Part shown: piece by piece, positions 49,690-62,334 of the stretch
Position numbering within the stretch: position 1 is the stretch's first letter
How the letters are laid out: every line of letters begins with the position of its first letter
Origin: Epiperipatus broadwayi
Taxonomy: Eukaryota > Onychophora > Udeonychophora > Euonychophora > Peripatidae
DNA: 64,000 bases
Direction: 5' to 3'
Assembly: GCA_028023455.1 (NCBI GenBank)
Contig: JAQFVV010012420.1
Location: 5,161,770-5,225,769 of the forward strand
Program-made: the position numbers and the translations under genes
Notes under the pieces: generated by a model
Seen by the model: the letters and a program-made list of their open reading frames with translations, nothing else
Database searches by the model: none
What the model was told of the DNA's origin: nothing

Positions 49690-50504
49690 TATAATGCAAT
49701 GCATGGGTCTTTTATTTAAAATGTAGACGTTATTTGTGATAAACCAAAGCTCTTTGTATTTTATCTTTCAATTACTGCACTCAGCACAAACCATTTTGAT
49801 ATTGAGTGGATCAAAACTGTGGCCCAAGTCGATCTCACATTCTAAAAATACTGCCTTTATGTTGGCATCTGTTTAGACACATTTGTATATAGATTTGTGG
49901 TACACTAATCTAATAGTGCTGTTGGCATGAGACTCACTATAATAAATGCTTTGCAAGTTGGTTCACTGCAGCTAATTTTATATATTATTTGGAAAGTCTG
50001 GTTCAGAGGTAACTTGTCTAGGATGTTATTCAATAATTGATTGAGATTAAAGGAGGGGGGAGTCCTGAAACAATGTTGGATTCATATGAGCAGATTATAA
50101 AAGGAAGGCTGATCCATGCATTAGGGTTGTTGTGGGTTACAGGCCATGTATAGTGTGTAGTAGAATTTTTTAAGAGTTTTAGTTAAACAAGCATTATCAC
50201 ACCCTGATTTGACTAATTGTTTTATATAGTTTTCATTGTTATCCCTCTTGTCTGCTTCAAACTTGCCTAGCTTATAGGTTTTGTACAGAAAACATTTAAT
50301 GTCAGCTGATTTGTGTGAGGTGGAAGTGTATAAATAAGGATAAATACTACCATGAATATTGATGGGTTTGATAATTGTTTTGAACCATAACAACACTAAT
50401 GCATGGATCAGCTTTTCTTTTATATCAGATGGATCACAAATGTTGAAGTCAATCTGCTCAAAATATTTCAACAACAGCTTTAGGACCCCCATAATATCAA
50501 GCAA
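49690..50504 (-). pseudogene. Penelope-like element 3' part: RT thumb region and GIY-YIG
   Basis: From 50,504 a 127-codon frame contains YPYLYTSTSHKSADIKC and KFEADKRDNNENYIKQLVKS, which fits the region between RT motif E and the nuclease of PLEs (compare KPTDTGRYLHFSS in the 51.5-53.3 kb copy). Further on, at about 50,020-49,700, QIIYKISCSEPTCKAF opens a decayed GIY-YIG module with two stops. It points away from the plus-strand copy beginning at 50,505. Confidence 0.6.
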
Positions 50505-50870
50505 CTATTGAATAGCATCAAATATACGTTATCTCTGGACCAGGCCCTTCAAATCATCTATAAAATTAGCTGCAATGAACCAACTTGCAAAGCCATTTAC
50601 TATGGTGAATCTCATGTCAACAGTGCTATTAAATTAGCACAGCACAAATATATATACAAGTGCACCAAAACAGACATTAATATAGTCAGTATTTTTAGAG
50701 CATTAGATCAACTCAGTGTACAATTTTGATTCACTCAATATCAAAGTGGTTAATGCTGAGTGCAATAATCGAAAGGGAAAATACAATGAGATGTGGTTTA
50801 TCATAAATAACACCCATTTGATAGTTAAAAAAGACTCATGTGTTGCACTAGATAGTTTGAATTACTAAAC
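50505..50870 (+). pseudogene. Penelope-like GIY-YIG module, divergent copy
   Basis: IIYKISCNEPTCKAIYYGES gives the GIY/YIG pair, then KLAQHKYIYKCTKTD and, after a frameshift near 50,727, IKVVNAECNNRKGKYNEMWF with the conserved Glu. Matches the minus-strand module at 49,690-50,035 closely, so the two are head to head. Only the nuclease module is present here. Confidence 0.75.
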
Positions 50871-51337
50871 AAAGACTTATAGAAAATATGCAATTACTTT
50901 TCCAATATATATTTAGTAGTTGCAAATATTTTGAAAAGTAAATTGTTAATAAGTGGCTTCCCAGATAATAAGTTGTTAAATTTCACAAATTTGTCTATTG
51001 CAATTTTAATCACTGAAAGAAATTAAATCATTTATATTTTAGATACATGGATTTCAAAACTTTTATTGTTCTAATAAACCTCAATAGTTATATCAAATTT
51101 TTTTACACAGTAGTACCCCATGTCATCAATATTCTAGTTCCACATTATAACATAGATACTGAAAGTCAAGGTTAATACCAAACATATTGTATGTTTTTCA
51201 CACATATACATATAATGTGCATACATATGTATATAAATGTTGAAAATGTGGGATATATATATATATGTTAATTCTAATGTTTTCACGGATAAAAGATGTC
51301 ATATTATTATTACTATTTGCGGGATATTCCGTGTAGT
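50871..51337. other. flank of the Penelope-like element
   Basis: AT-rich; no frame. Contains (TA)n near 51,253. Confidence 0.4.
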
Positions 51338-51402
51338 GAAAAAGCTAAATGCTGACGTTTCAGTACAATATCAAGTACCTTCCTCAGAGCGTCCTCTTTC
51401 TC
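51338..51402 (-). ncRNA. type I hammerhead ribozyme of a Penelope-like element
   Basis: Minus strand: distal stem I GAGAAAG (51,402-51,396), GCT (51,390-51,388), CTGAGGA (CUGANGA core; 51,387-51,381), stem II GTAC...GTAC, GAAA (51,361-51,358), CG and TC of a two-base-pair stem III with cleavage triplet GTC (ending 51,354), then AGC (51,353-51,351) and CTTTTTC (51,344-51,338). Both stem I parts pair. PLEs are known to carry such minimal hammerheads in their terminal repeats. It lies 117 nt past the stop of the RT/GIY-YIG frame. All core bases are intact. Confidence 0.75.
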
Positions 51403-51518
51403 AAATCATAAGAATGCATGTGAGATTTAAAATCGTTTTTATCGTTTTCTTTCTCCTCATATTTAAATTCTATTGGTTGAGAAGTTTTAAAATTTATTTT
51501 CTCTTCCAATAGTTTCTT

Positions 51519-53300
51519 CTAAATGTTGTTAATCTTCTTTAACTCACACCTTTCATTTATGCTCTTGGGCCTTTTAAAAATCTCTATAGCTTCTCTTAGC
51601 AATCTCTGGTCATATTGTTCAATTTTTGCTAAAATATTTGTTTTTTCAAAATTGATATCATGATTTGTTAATTTAATATGAGAATAAATAGCTGATGAAT
51701 TGGATTTTTCTCTCACTGCCAGAATGTGTTCTTCCTTTCTAATATTTATTCTACAATTAGTCTGTCCTATATATGTATGTGGACAGACCCTACATGGAAT
51801 TTCATACACACCATGACACTCCAAAGCAATTTTATCTTTAGGAAGAGGAAATATTTCACTAATTTTTTTATAAGTAGTGTAAATTGTGTGAATATTATTA
51901 TTCTTTAAAATGTTACCAATTCTATCAGTTACTCCTTTAATATATGGCAAAATTGTCTTAATTTTTGATGTATCAAAATCTTTTTTCTTTTGATATGTAT
52001 AAGCCCTATTAATAATTTTGTAATTAAAACCATTATGAAGAAGCATTTTATTAGTAGCAAAAAGGTCCCGGTGAAAATGGCTATCATCAGAAAGTCTCTT
52101 TGTTCTATCCAATAATGTCTTTGCCACTGAAAATAGTTGTGCAGGATGGTGATGAGAAGAAAAATGCAGATATCTCCCAGTGTCTGTTGGTTTTTTATAT
52201 ATACCATGGGATAAAGAACCATCTTCCCTTCTTTCAATCAAAACATCTAAAAAAGGTAATTGATTATTATTTTCTATTTCCATGGTAAATTTAATATTGT
52301 TGTGAAGAGAGTTTAAAAATTTAAAAAAGTCATCAAGAGCATGCTTACCATGAGGCCAAATAACAAAGGTATCATCAACATACCTCAGCCATATAGATGG
52401 TTTTTTAACTGCTAAAGTCAAAATTTTATTTTCCAAACCCTCCATAAAAATAGAAGCTAATGCTGGAGAAATTGGTGAACCCATAGCTAGACCTGATGTT
52501 TGTTTATACATCTGCCCATCAAAAACAAAAAATGTATTCGATAAGCAGTGTTCAATCAAAACCACAGCAAAATTAGGCAACTGAATATTTTTTAAAACTT
52601 GAATCGCTTCATTTACAGGTACACTAGTAAAAAGTGAAACAATGTCAAAACTTACCAAAATATCATTCTTAGTCAATTTAATATCCCGGATAAGCTCAAG
52701 AAAATGATTAGCATCTTTAACATATGATGACATCGTTGTTAAATGCGGCTGTAAAAAAGAAGTCAAAAAACGAGCTAGTGTCTGTGTAGGTGAACCAACT
52801 GCACTTACAATCGGTCTCAATGGAATATCTGGCTTGTGAACTTTTAGTAAACCATATAATTTTGGATAAAAAGAAGATTTTTCCCTCGGAGTAAAGCTGT
52901 ATCTTTGTTTCTAAATCTAGATCAGTAGAATAAATTAATGCTTTCGTTTTCTTTTCAAGATAAGTCATAGGATCTCTATAAATTTTTTTATAAATATTAT
53001 CATTTAATAAATCATGTATTTTTTTAAAATAATCAGCCTTATTTAAAATTACTGTAGTATTACCCTTATCTGCCGGAAGAATAGTAATAGATTTGTCATT
53101 TTTTAAAGCAAACAAAGCTCTTCTTTCATTAATTGATAAATTAGTTTTAGGTGGTTTTGCCTTATTTAAAATATCGTATATTTTCCCCCTCACTATATCT
53201 GCATCCCCGCAAGGTATTTTTGATAGACTACTTTCCACTCTGCTATGACATATGAAAAAAAACTTGTTAAAAGCTATTTTAATGTAATATTCTCAAATAT
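51519..53300 (-). pseudogene. Penelope-like element: reverse transcriptase plus GIY-YIG, one frameshift
   Basis: PLEs insert by target-primed reverse transcription. The N-terminal frame (53,300-52,890, no ATG) has SINERRALFALKNDKSITI and PADKGNTTVILNKADY. After one frameshift near 52,900 it continues with YGLLKVHKPDIPLRPIVS, then FDIVSLFTSVP (motif A), GLAMGSPISP (motif B), RYVDDTFVIW (motif C), LPFLDV and KPTDTGRYLHF. The last 97 residues form GIY-YIG: HGVYEIPCRVCPHTYIGQT, conserved Arg and Glu further on, ending ELKKINNI. About 580 codons, close to family size. Catalytic residues are intact; only the frameshift disables it. Among the PLE pieces in the window it is the youngest-looking. Confidence 0.92.
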
Positions 53301-55846
53301 TTGATTTGTAATCATTAAAAGTTCTAATTAAATATATAAAGGTAAATTAGTAGTCAAGTTAAAGGTTTAAAAGTATATGTCATTTCACTGTGTATGTGTT
53401 TGCATATATGGAGATATAAAACCTGTTTTCTAATCAGTTAAATAGTTTTGTTTTCAGTTATGTCAACTTGTTAAAAGGGAAAAAAAATAATAAATAAATA
53501 GTTATAATATTAACTTAAAAGCAAAGTGAATGAATAAAATAATTATTAATTTAAATTTTGGGATGTAGATATCCTAAGGTATTTTGGTTAATAAATGAGA
53601 CAAGCTTTAATTTTATATTGGTATTTTTTTATTTTATGTAATATTTTTTTTATTAATGTTATAAAAGAAACTTTGTTAACTTTTCTAAATGAAGGTCATT
53701 ATATCATGTGGTATTCGAAATATCTCAATTATTTTGATGTCATTTATTAATCGATTTGTCTTATAGCTTAGTTCTTAAAGATTACAGTTTTAAAAAATAG
53801 GTTTTGTTTATTGGCTATTTAAAAGGAAATTGACAACTGAAACTTGGGAGGGCGTAGAAAAGAAAATTGACTATAAAAAGAAAAGTTTTGTTTACTTTAG
53901 TTTGGTCTTGAATTATTTTTAAAATCTGCTCTGAAATTTTTTCTGGCACAAGTTTGAAAAGTATTAATTATTTTTGAAATCAGTATTGTAAATTATATCT
54001 TAATATCATCCCATCTACAATGCACCGCTGCTAAGAATAGATAACTCATTTGTTTGATTTCTGACTTTCAATTAGCTTTCTAAACTTTTGTAAAATGCTT
54101 CGAGGAAATTTTATCATTATCATTAATTATTTTATCTTCAATACTAACCATGTAAATATTATCTACTATAAAATAAGTCTAAACCATATGCAGTTATTAT
54201 ATATATTGTTGAACTATTTACTAGTTTATATTTACTTAGTTATCTACTAGATAGGATAAATGTAAGAAGAGGACAATTAAAATACATAGAGACTAAGCTA
54301 TATATTTTAAATTTTTAAATATGCTTTGTATTAATTTCACCTATTTAAAACTTTCTATGTTATATTAATCACCTACTTCTGCCTCAGTGTTGTAAAATAT
54401 TTTATATGGAAATTACTTATAGAATAATGTTTTATAAAAGAAAAATACTTATAATATTATGAACAGTTTAAAAATGTTTACTCTGCTGGAGCTCTTCTTT
54501 TAATTTGTAATTTTGGAAGACAGTTCATGAGTAAAGTTGCATAAAGATATTAATGTTTAAGTCTATATCTAAAGTCAGTAAGATTTGTTCCAAAGACATT
54601 TGACATGCTGAATTTATTTGAAGTTTATTTTAATAAAAATGTTCAGGAATAACCTGGAAGTGTTGTCATGTTATATGTAGATAAATTCGTAAAATGCTTT
54701 AATTGTGTTCTTTTAAAAAAAAAAGGAATTTTAAAAAAATAAAGCTGTATAGTCATCTAATGCATGGGATCCCATAAAAATGATTTTGTCAGCTGAATAA
54801 TTTATTTTATTTGCTATTTTCATTGTCGCCAGCTTATTGTTACTTTATTTTATTATATATTGCTTATGTAATTACAAATACATTTGGAATGAAGAACTGA
54901 ATTAGTTTTAAGGAACTGTTAATATACTTCTTTCGGAAATTTTTGCCATGTTTAAAGTTAATATATTTTGACCAGAAGCTTTGCAAAATACTGGCCTGCC
55001 AAATAAATAGTATATGTGTGTTTAATGGATGGCCAATGCGGAGAAAGCTGAAATTATGAATTAAAGTTTTATTTTAATTTTTTTTTTGTTTTATTTGTTT
55101 TTAAAAAAAAAGAAGAAAGGGGAAATATTTTATGCAGCATTTTCTTTATAAGCGTATTTCATTTGTATAATACTGTTTGGTATAATATATATGCCAGGTA
55201 ATTTTATTCACATAGTTTTAATCTTAATAGGTTTATCAGGATGTGTAGATGTTCTACCATTAATGGGTAAAATTTTTATTATATATTTGATAAGTGTTTG
55301 ATCGCCTAACATATATTTAATCATTCTTATCCAATAGAGATTCTCATATCTCACCGTTAGTTATTTTGAATGTATGGTACTTCACTCAGTTATATGTAGA
55401 ACAACCCAAGAGGTTATCAGAGGGTTTTCCAATCTATTTTACATAAATGCTATATTAATTATAACCATTAATTTTTTTTATATGCATTGAGAATCACTTT
55501 TATCACATTTGATTCACCATATTATTAGTGTGCACTAGGCACTATAGTTTTGATATTTAATATTTTATTATATGTGCATTGTACTTCTGCCTAGAATTTT
55601 TATATGCGACTAATATTCTTAAATAGTTTTTTTAATAGTTATTTGTCTTAAGTAGCATTGTTGGTTCTGACATTGATTAATATGTATTGTGATTTCAAAT
55701 TCTTGAATATGACTTTAGTCAGTTGAAATGATGTTGGTATTTTATTGTTGTTAGTTTAGTATTTGATGACATCATAGACAAAGTCCTCCATCCTTATTAA
55801 ACTGTTTTTCCATGAGGTGATAGTGTTCATTTCCAGTGATGATTAT
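53301..55846. other. AT-rich, apparently single-copy sequence
   Basis: No frame, repeat or splice-bounded segment I can support. If the flanking exon-like segments belong to one gene, this is intron. Confidence 0.4.
55556..55586. repeat. short repeat shared with the window end
   Basis: TTTAATATTTT then ATTATATGTGCATTGT recurs at 63,967-64,000 with few changes. Confidence 0.5.
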
Positions 55847-55883
<37 letters not shown>

Positions 55884-55884
55884 T
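55847..55884. repeat. (CA)n(TA)n microsatellite
   Basis: Nine CA units followed by about ten TA units. Confidence 0.95.
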
Positions 55885-56690
55885 AGGTATTTGTATTAGG
55901 TGTGTCTTTCATATTTTCTGATGCACTGTGACAAGATCCAGGCATCCTCTTTTCTGTCTCAAAGATAGGTATCTTAGAAGCCACCACAGTTTTGCTAAGT
56001 TGTTTAGTTCTGTGGAGCATATATGTATTTTGGCCTATTACTCATGATGTATTAATGCTATTTTCCACTACAGTAGGTGAGGTTACATGTGTTTTAAATA
56101 TGTTATGACAAGATATGTTTGTTTGAAGAACTTAGATACTTCAGGTTGTGCTTAGCTATTTTCATGCTTAAATGTATATCAATGTCTGCATTGTGCTGTT
56201 ATCCATAGTTTTATCATCCACAAATCAACCAACAATAATTAATATTTTTAAGTATATAGACTTATGCATATGGCTATAAGATGCAATGTGCACATACTAT
56301 GTAATTAATGTGTTCATCCAGAGTTTTCACCATGGGAGATGTAAGTTCTCCAATTTTAAAACATTTGGTGTAATAATTTTAGTACTACATCATCTAATCA
56401 TCCATACCGCTCGATGGCAGCTAGTGAAAAACATTACTGGGCTGTTTTTATTTTGTTGATTTATGTTTTTAATTTTTGGATTTGCTTGATTTTTTTTTAA
56501 CTGGTTTTATGTATATTTCTTAAAAATAAAAAAATTGTTTTTTTTTTTTTTTTGGCTTTTTAAAACATTCTGTCTTTTTTTTTAAAACAAACATTTCTTT
56601 TTTCCGGACTTTTTTTTTTTTAAGAAACTTTTTTTTTTCCAGTATTTTTTATTGTTTTTGAAGAAACTTTTTTTTTTTTTGAGAAACAAG
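55885..56690. other. AT-rich sequence ending in poly-T blocks
   Basis: From 56,490 several runs of 9-15 T separated by short spacers. On the minus strand these are A-runs that follow the remnant at 56.7-57.2 kb. Confidence 0.45.
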
Positions 56691-57180
56691 CTTTCTCAAC
56701 AGACCTCTCTAAGACCTGTCATCATATTCCTTACGGCGTTTTGATACATTTCCAACCCAGCTCTAATACGCTTCACTGTAAGCTGATTGACGGCTTCAAT
56801 AATAAATTAGCCATACCGCTTGTGAAAAAGTGATTCAGCAGCCCTCAAACCCCATTCTATGAGCAAATGGAACATCTTTGGCAACCTTGATATGATTGAC
56901 ATTCCATTTCAGATGTTTGACAACGTCTTAATTTTATTAAACCACCACAAAGACAGTTTTTCTGGTTGGGTAAAATATTTTTTTTTTGGCTGAAGGAAGG
57001 CCACTGCATCTGCTTCTGTAGCAGGTAAATCTAAAAACTACAATGCCGAACGGGTACCATTTAACTGTTTTGATCTCGAAAAAGTATCAGAAAGTGCGCG
57101 ACTTGATCGTGAACTTTGCCAAATCGTGATTTACACTCATCATTTAGTGAATTGTGACCCCTGACAATGAAAGTAGGGGC
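56691..57180 (-). pseudogene. possible decayed coding remnant or retrocopy
   Basis: GC-richer than its surroundings. One minus-strand frame reads EAVNQLTVKRIRAGLEMYQN and AVRNMMTGLREVC, and upstream LLIEWGLRAAESLFHKRYG, with stops between. The downstream (minus) A-rich blocks at 56,690-56,500 could be remains of a poly-A tail. No family recognised; may be chance. Confidence 0.25.
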
Positions 57181-59104
57181 ATTTGAGAATTTGTTATAAT
57201 TTTTACTAACTCACATAATTGCAATACATTTAACCAAAAAAAAAAAAAAAATCCGTTCTAATATACTTTTCATCATTACAACTACAGAAACCTTCATATC
57301 ATATGCTGTACAATAGTCAAGAGTAATGTCTATAGAGATTGTCGCATACTCATCGCTAATAATGTTCAACATGCTAGAGATGCTGGGGTAATGGATGCAC
57401 TTCAACATCTTAGTGTCTGAACAATTTACAGGCCATAAGATCTATGATCAGCCTTGTACACAGCATATTTCTGTGCTTTGGTATAGAAACAGTGCCATGG
57501 TGTGGTGTGTATAATCAGACAATGTATTACCATAATTTTATGTGGACAAGAAATTCTTGAATGTCTGTGTGAATGACCTCTGATGAGTGACCCATGTATT
57601 TAATGTAAATTTACTTAAGTATTTACTAGCTATAATTCTAAATAATGTAAGGGTAATTAATTATAATTTTAAAATTGGGGCTGGATATGCCAGTCCTAGC
57701 ACAAATTTTGTTTAGTTTACTATCTTAAATATGAACAGATGAGTTTATTATCATGGTTGCTAAATTTGACAGCAGTATTGTAAAATGTACCCGTAAAATA
57801 AAATTATGTTTTATTAAGCTTCAGCTACTTTAATGAAAAGTAAAGAAATTTTAAGATCCTTAAATATTTTAAGGAGTTTTATTTAAATAAATTTAGTTGA
57901 AGAGAGTCAATGAGCTACAATCAATTATTTTAACTAAATTTTGGTAGTTTAGTGGTAAACTAAAGAAATGGAAGAAATATTGTTAGTCAAAATATTTAAA
58001 AATAACAGCGCTATCCTGGCAATGTTTCCCTAGATTTTTGTAAATATTTTGTTGTTATATTGTTAATAAATCAAATTTGTTATTGTTTTTAAAAAATAAA
58101 GTTCAGTTTCTATTTATTTTCTTTTGTATGCTATTGTCTTGAGTTCACAAAGTTCATAAGGTTAATCATATTCACAATATTTACTATTTATGTTACATCC
58201 AAGGTATACAGGGTATTTTATAGTGGGTTAAATCATATAAAACCATTCTTATAATTGTGATTCCTAGATTGAATCACCTTAACAGATAATCACATATTCA
58301 CAGATACTTAATATATTTATTTTAAGATTGATTTTAAGCTATTCTTATCTTCTAAGACTGAAAATTATATAATATAAGATGACTACTATTTGTGATTTGG
58401 AAGATTATTTACTATGTTTTAGACTGCACACTATCTTGTTATATTTTAAATTGAACTCCATCCTGCATTTAATTTCATAAGAAGGTTGTCTGTGAGTAGG
58501 TGGAAAAGCATAAAAAGAACCCTTGTCTTTTTCCAGCTTGAATGATGTCCTGGATAATAGGCTATAATTAGTTTAAATTTAGATTATTTAATCAAATTTT
58601 TAAATTAATATAATTTTTTGTTGTGTGTTATGATTTAATGAAAGATAGTTATCTCATCATGGGGAATCAGTCACTACCAGTGTAGTTCTTGCATCCTATT
58701 GTTGTCCAGACTATCACTCACTTGTTTATCTATCCATGCAATCATTTATTAGGCAACTTTAAACCTTTATCATTAACAAGAGTTTAATTAAACCCCTGAG
58801 ATTGTTTATTCTTGCTGTCATTGTTAGTATTGTTTAATGAAGTAGTCCTTCAACTTTTGTCATTTGTTTTATTCGGAGTATATGATCTTATAGGAGGCTA
58901 ATTCTGATAACTATTAAATAATGATATAAAATGTACTTATTATTTATGTTAAATTATTGAACATGTCACAATATTTATTTGCATTGGTGTTAGATTTTGT
59001 CTCTATCTGATTGTATATCTCTATAACATCATTCATCTTTGATTTTATTGTAACCCCACTGAGTTAAGTCATTAAGAGTCTCTAATATACTAGAATAGTA
59101 GAAT
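57181..59104. other. AT-rich sequence, nothing supported
   Basis: An A-run near 57,236 and otherwise no frame or repeat supported. Confidence 0.4.
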
Positions 59105-59335
59105 ACATCTTTCATCTCATCTTCTCATCTCATTATTCTTGATATTCATCTCATCATCATCTCATCCTTCATCTTCTTTCATCTTTTGTATCATCTCTCA
59201 TCTCTCTCGTCTTCATCTTTCATTTCTCTCCCATCATCTCATCTTTCATCACATCATCTCGTCCTTCATCTCTCTCTTCCCATCATCTTATCATCCCTCT
59301 CCCTTCCAATCTTCACCCCCATCTCTCTCTATATA
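59105..59335 (+). repeat. pyrimidine-rich CATCT/TCATC repeat
   Basis: Irregular repeats of CATCTCATCTT, CATCATCTC and similar on the plus strand, then TCTCTC and (TA)n. Ser/His-rich frames here are low-complexity artefacts. Confidence 0.9.
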
Positions 59336-60289
59336 TATATATTTATTTATTTAAGGTTACAGTATATATATATATTGTGAACAAAAAAAAATATTTTTTT
59401 AAAATTTTCTTTACTATTATTTGAATTAGTTGAAACTTTGAGTACTTAAGATCTCTGATGTGGGAAGAATACTGTTTTCATATAAAATTGGATATTGACT
59501 AGCATTGTAAATTATTTAAATATTATTATCTTATTTTTATTTGTAAAAAACATATCTAATGTTGATGGCTTTTTTTTTTTTATAGTTTTTTTATTTTATT
59601 TTTATTTTGGACATAGATTTTTCTTTTTCAAATCATCATCATAAAATTTAGTAAGGAAGTGTTATGGAAGTTTAACTGATAAATCAATTTTTTTTTCCTG
59701 TAATTTATGTATTTTATGTTTAATTTTGAAAATTTTGTTAAAAATGTTATAATCACAAATGTTTTTTTTTAATTAATATTTTTGTTAAAGCATACATTTA
59801 TTTCATTTAGTTTTCTCTTTAATATATAATCTTTATTACTTATAATTTTATTATACATGACACTAGGATTCATAATTGGTTTTATAAATAAAATTTATTC
59901 ATATTTAAGTTTGTCTAACCACATTTAAAATGTCATGGGAATCGAATATCTCACTTGTTAAACTGTATATTTTAATGAAGTACAAGTTTCATATATAAGG
60001 AATTGATGTAATAATATGTAAAGCGATGAAATCTACATTATATTCCAATCATATAACATCATCAATCTGGATTAACGTGGAATTGTTATCTTTTAGCTAA
60101 TAATAGCTTGTTATCCATTTACTGTATTAAAAATAAATCCTTATTTTTTATTATTATTTACACACATATTCACTTTATTGTTTAAATATAATTTATTAAT
60201 ATTGATATTTTAATACTTACAGAGTTTCTACATTTTAAAATATTTTAAAGAAATATTATACATTTAAAAGTCAAACTATATATTTTTAG
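59336..60289. other. AT-rich sequence, nothing supported
   Basis: No frame or repeat supported; probably intron or intergenic. Confidence 0.4.
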
Positions 60290-60344
60290 ATTTATTTGAA
60301 GAAACAAGACATGAACTTCAGGAACTGATCAAACCAGAACAAGA
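60290..60344 (+). CDS. probable 55-bp host exon
   Basis: Acceptor TATATATTTTTAG directly before and donor GTAAGTTT directly after. Of three frames only the one with two leading bases is open: LFEETRHELQELIKPEQ, then two bases (GA) of a split codon. The peptide is charged and amphipathic, unlike translations of the AT-rich surroundings. Phase joins to the candidate exon at 25,665-25,712 upstream and to 62,271 downstream (GA plus G gives Glu). Protein family not recognised. Confidence 0.55.
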
Positions 60345-62270
60345 GTAAGTTTGAGAATGTTGACTTTTGTTTAGCCATGTAATTTAATTATAAGACTTTT
60401 AGCTTCACAGAAAAGAAACAAGATTTAATGAAGAATCTCAACATGAACTAGTGTTTACAAACAAGATTAATGGAATTAGGAAGTTATTCTAAATGCTTTT
60501 CATGTGAAGTAGATTGTTAGTAATAAGGCTATCTAGAAATTTTATTGATTTATTTATATCATTTTTGATCTAGGCACAAACTTTTACAACATGCTGCTAA
60601 GAGTTATTTAACTCTTAATTTTATTGCTAAAATTTTGTTATTGTTGAAATATCTTGCAAGCTTTGCATCAAAAACCAGATTTATTGTTTTGGATAATAAT
60701 TAAACTAATTTGTTCACTTACTTAAATTGAATTTTTAAGACAATTTTTTTGCATTATAGCAAATTAAGTTTATGTATTATTTACAATATTCAATTGTTAG
60801 GCTAGTCATTATAGATATATAGCTGTTCATATAAACATGCATAAATTTAATTAATAATAATAATTTACATTATTATATCATATAATTTATCATTCATATT
60901 ATGATGATTGTTTTACAAAATATAAAAATTCTGCTTTATTGTAATTATAAATAAATATGTAAGAATCTAAAAGTAATATGAAAATATATTTTCACATGGA
61001 GAATGTAAATGAGAATAATCAGGATATTTCAAAAACTATACTTTTATATGTCAATTTCTCAGTGAGTTTAATATTGGCTTCTTAGTTAACACACTATTTT
61101 TTAGATTGATTCTTCATTGATGAGAGGTGAAAAATAAAGGAGAAAAGATAAATCTCAGTTTGACAAATTTAATAATTATTATGCTTTACTAATTTGATAT
61201 TAGAATTCATGAACAGTTGACCATATAATAAATAAACAAATTATTGCATACAAACTCAATATTTTCTTAAAAAATAAAACCAATGGATCTAGTATTTTCA
61301 TATCTTCAATAAAGTATTAATATTGAAATTGTATTACATCTCAGTTATATATATATTGTACCTAACTGAAGTTTCACTTAGTTCCAAAAGGGGCCAAAGG
61401 TTGTCTTAATTCAATCTTTTGTTTTGAAATTGTCTGATTTTTTTAAAAAAAAAATAATGATAAGTTAATGACTAAAATAGGATAATCTTGTATTGATTGT
61501 AATCATTATTGTATTATGGAATTATGTCTAAGTATTTGAAAAAAGATATATGAGTTAGGTTGGTAAGAAATGCTAAATAATAATTTGAATTCTAAAAAAA
61601 AAGAAAGATATCAGAAATAGTTGTCAGTTTGTAAGTAATATTAAATGTATTCTAAAATAACTATCATATAATCTATTCTAATGTTTAAAGAAGAATAATA
61701 AAATATTATTATTAAGTTGGAATAAGTAAGTAATAAATTTTAAAAAAATGATATGTAAGTTTTTATTTAAAAAAATAAGAATATTTGTTATTAGTTTTGT
61801 AGTTTAACATTCCAGTTATAAAAATTATTTAGATTAAATATTCATTAACATTCTATTGTTGTAATTTTAAAAATAGTTTTAAACAATTAATCCAAGGCCA
61901 GATGTATGTGAGAATGTGCATGCACTGACATGGAAACATAAGAATAAAAAAAAGGAATTTAATTCCAATATTATTTAAAATAAGTAAATAAAACAAATGT
62001 GTGGATAAAATTATTTCAATGAAATATTTATGGGTTTAATAAAGGGTATAACTTTAAATTTTATATTTATTACTATTGGGTTGTAAAATATCATTAAAAA
62101 CATTTGTTGTATAATATTTGTTAATAATAAAATTTTGACTTTGCAGCTGAAGGTCACGTGGTATGGGAAGATTATATTGATTATGTCAGTAGATTGATTC
62201 TACAGCTGGTTTGTCAGAATATTAAAATTTAATAAAAAATAGTTTTTATTGGTTTTTAAATGAATTGTAG
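60345..62270 (+). other. probable intron
   Basis: Bounded by a GTAAGT donor and a T-rich tract with GAATTGTAG acceptor. AT-rich, with no supported frame. A second acceptor-like TTTGCAG at 62,140-62,146 is discussed under rejected items. Confidence 0.4.
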
Positions 62271-62334
62271 GTGGATGAAAAATTGTGAGATAAAACGGAG
62301 ATCTAGGGGTCATTCAGTTGCTGATCTGTTTTAA
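62271..62334 (+). CDS. probable terminal coding exon of the same host gene
   Basis: Acceptor GAATTGTAG follows a T-rich tract. With one base completing the split codon from 60,344 the frame reads WMKNCEIKRRSRGHSV then ADLF and TAA at 62,332-62,334. The other two frames meet stops within a few codons. The basic KRRSRG stretch could be a C-terminal localisation signal, but that is a guess. No family recognised. Confidence 0.5.

Noticed and set aside
59139-59380. Ser/His-rich frames
   Set aside because: Translation of a pyrimidine-rich simple repeat.
62147-62226. Exon-like segment after TTTGCAG with frame EGHVVWEDYIDYVSRL
   Set aside because: Its open frame needs one upstream base, but the exon ending at 60,344 leaves two; joining gives an immediate stop. 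No donor is seen. An alternative exon cannot be excluded.
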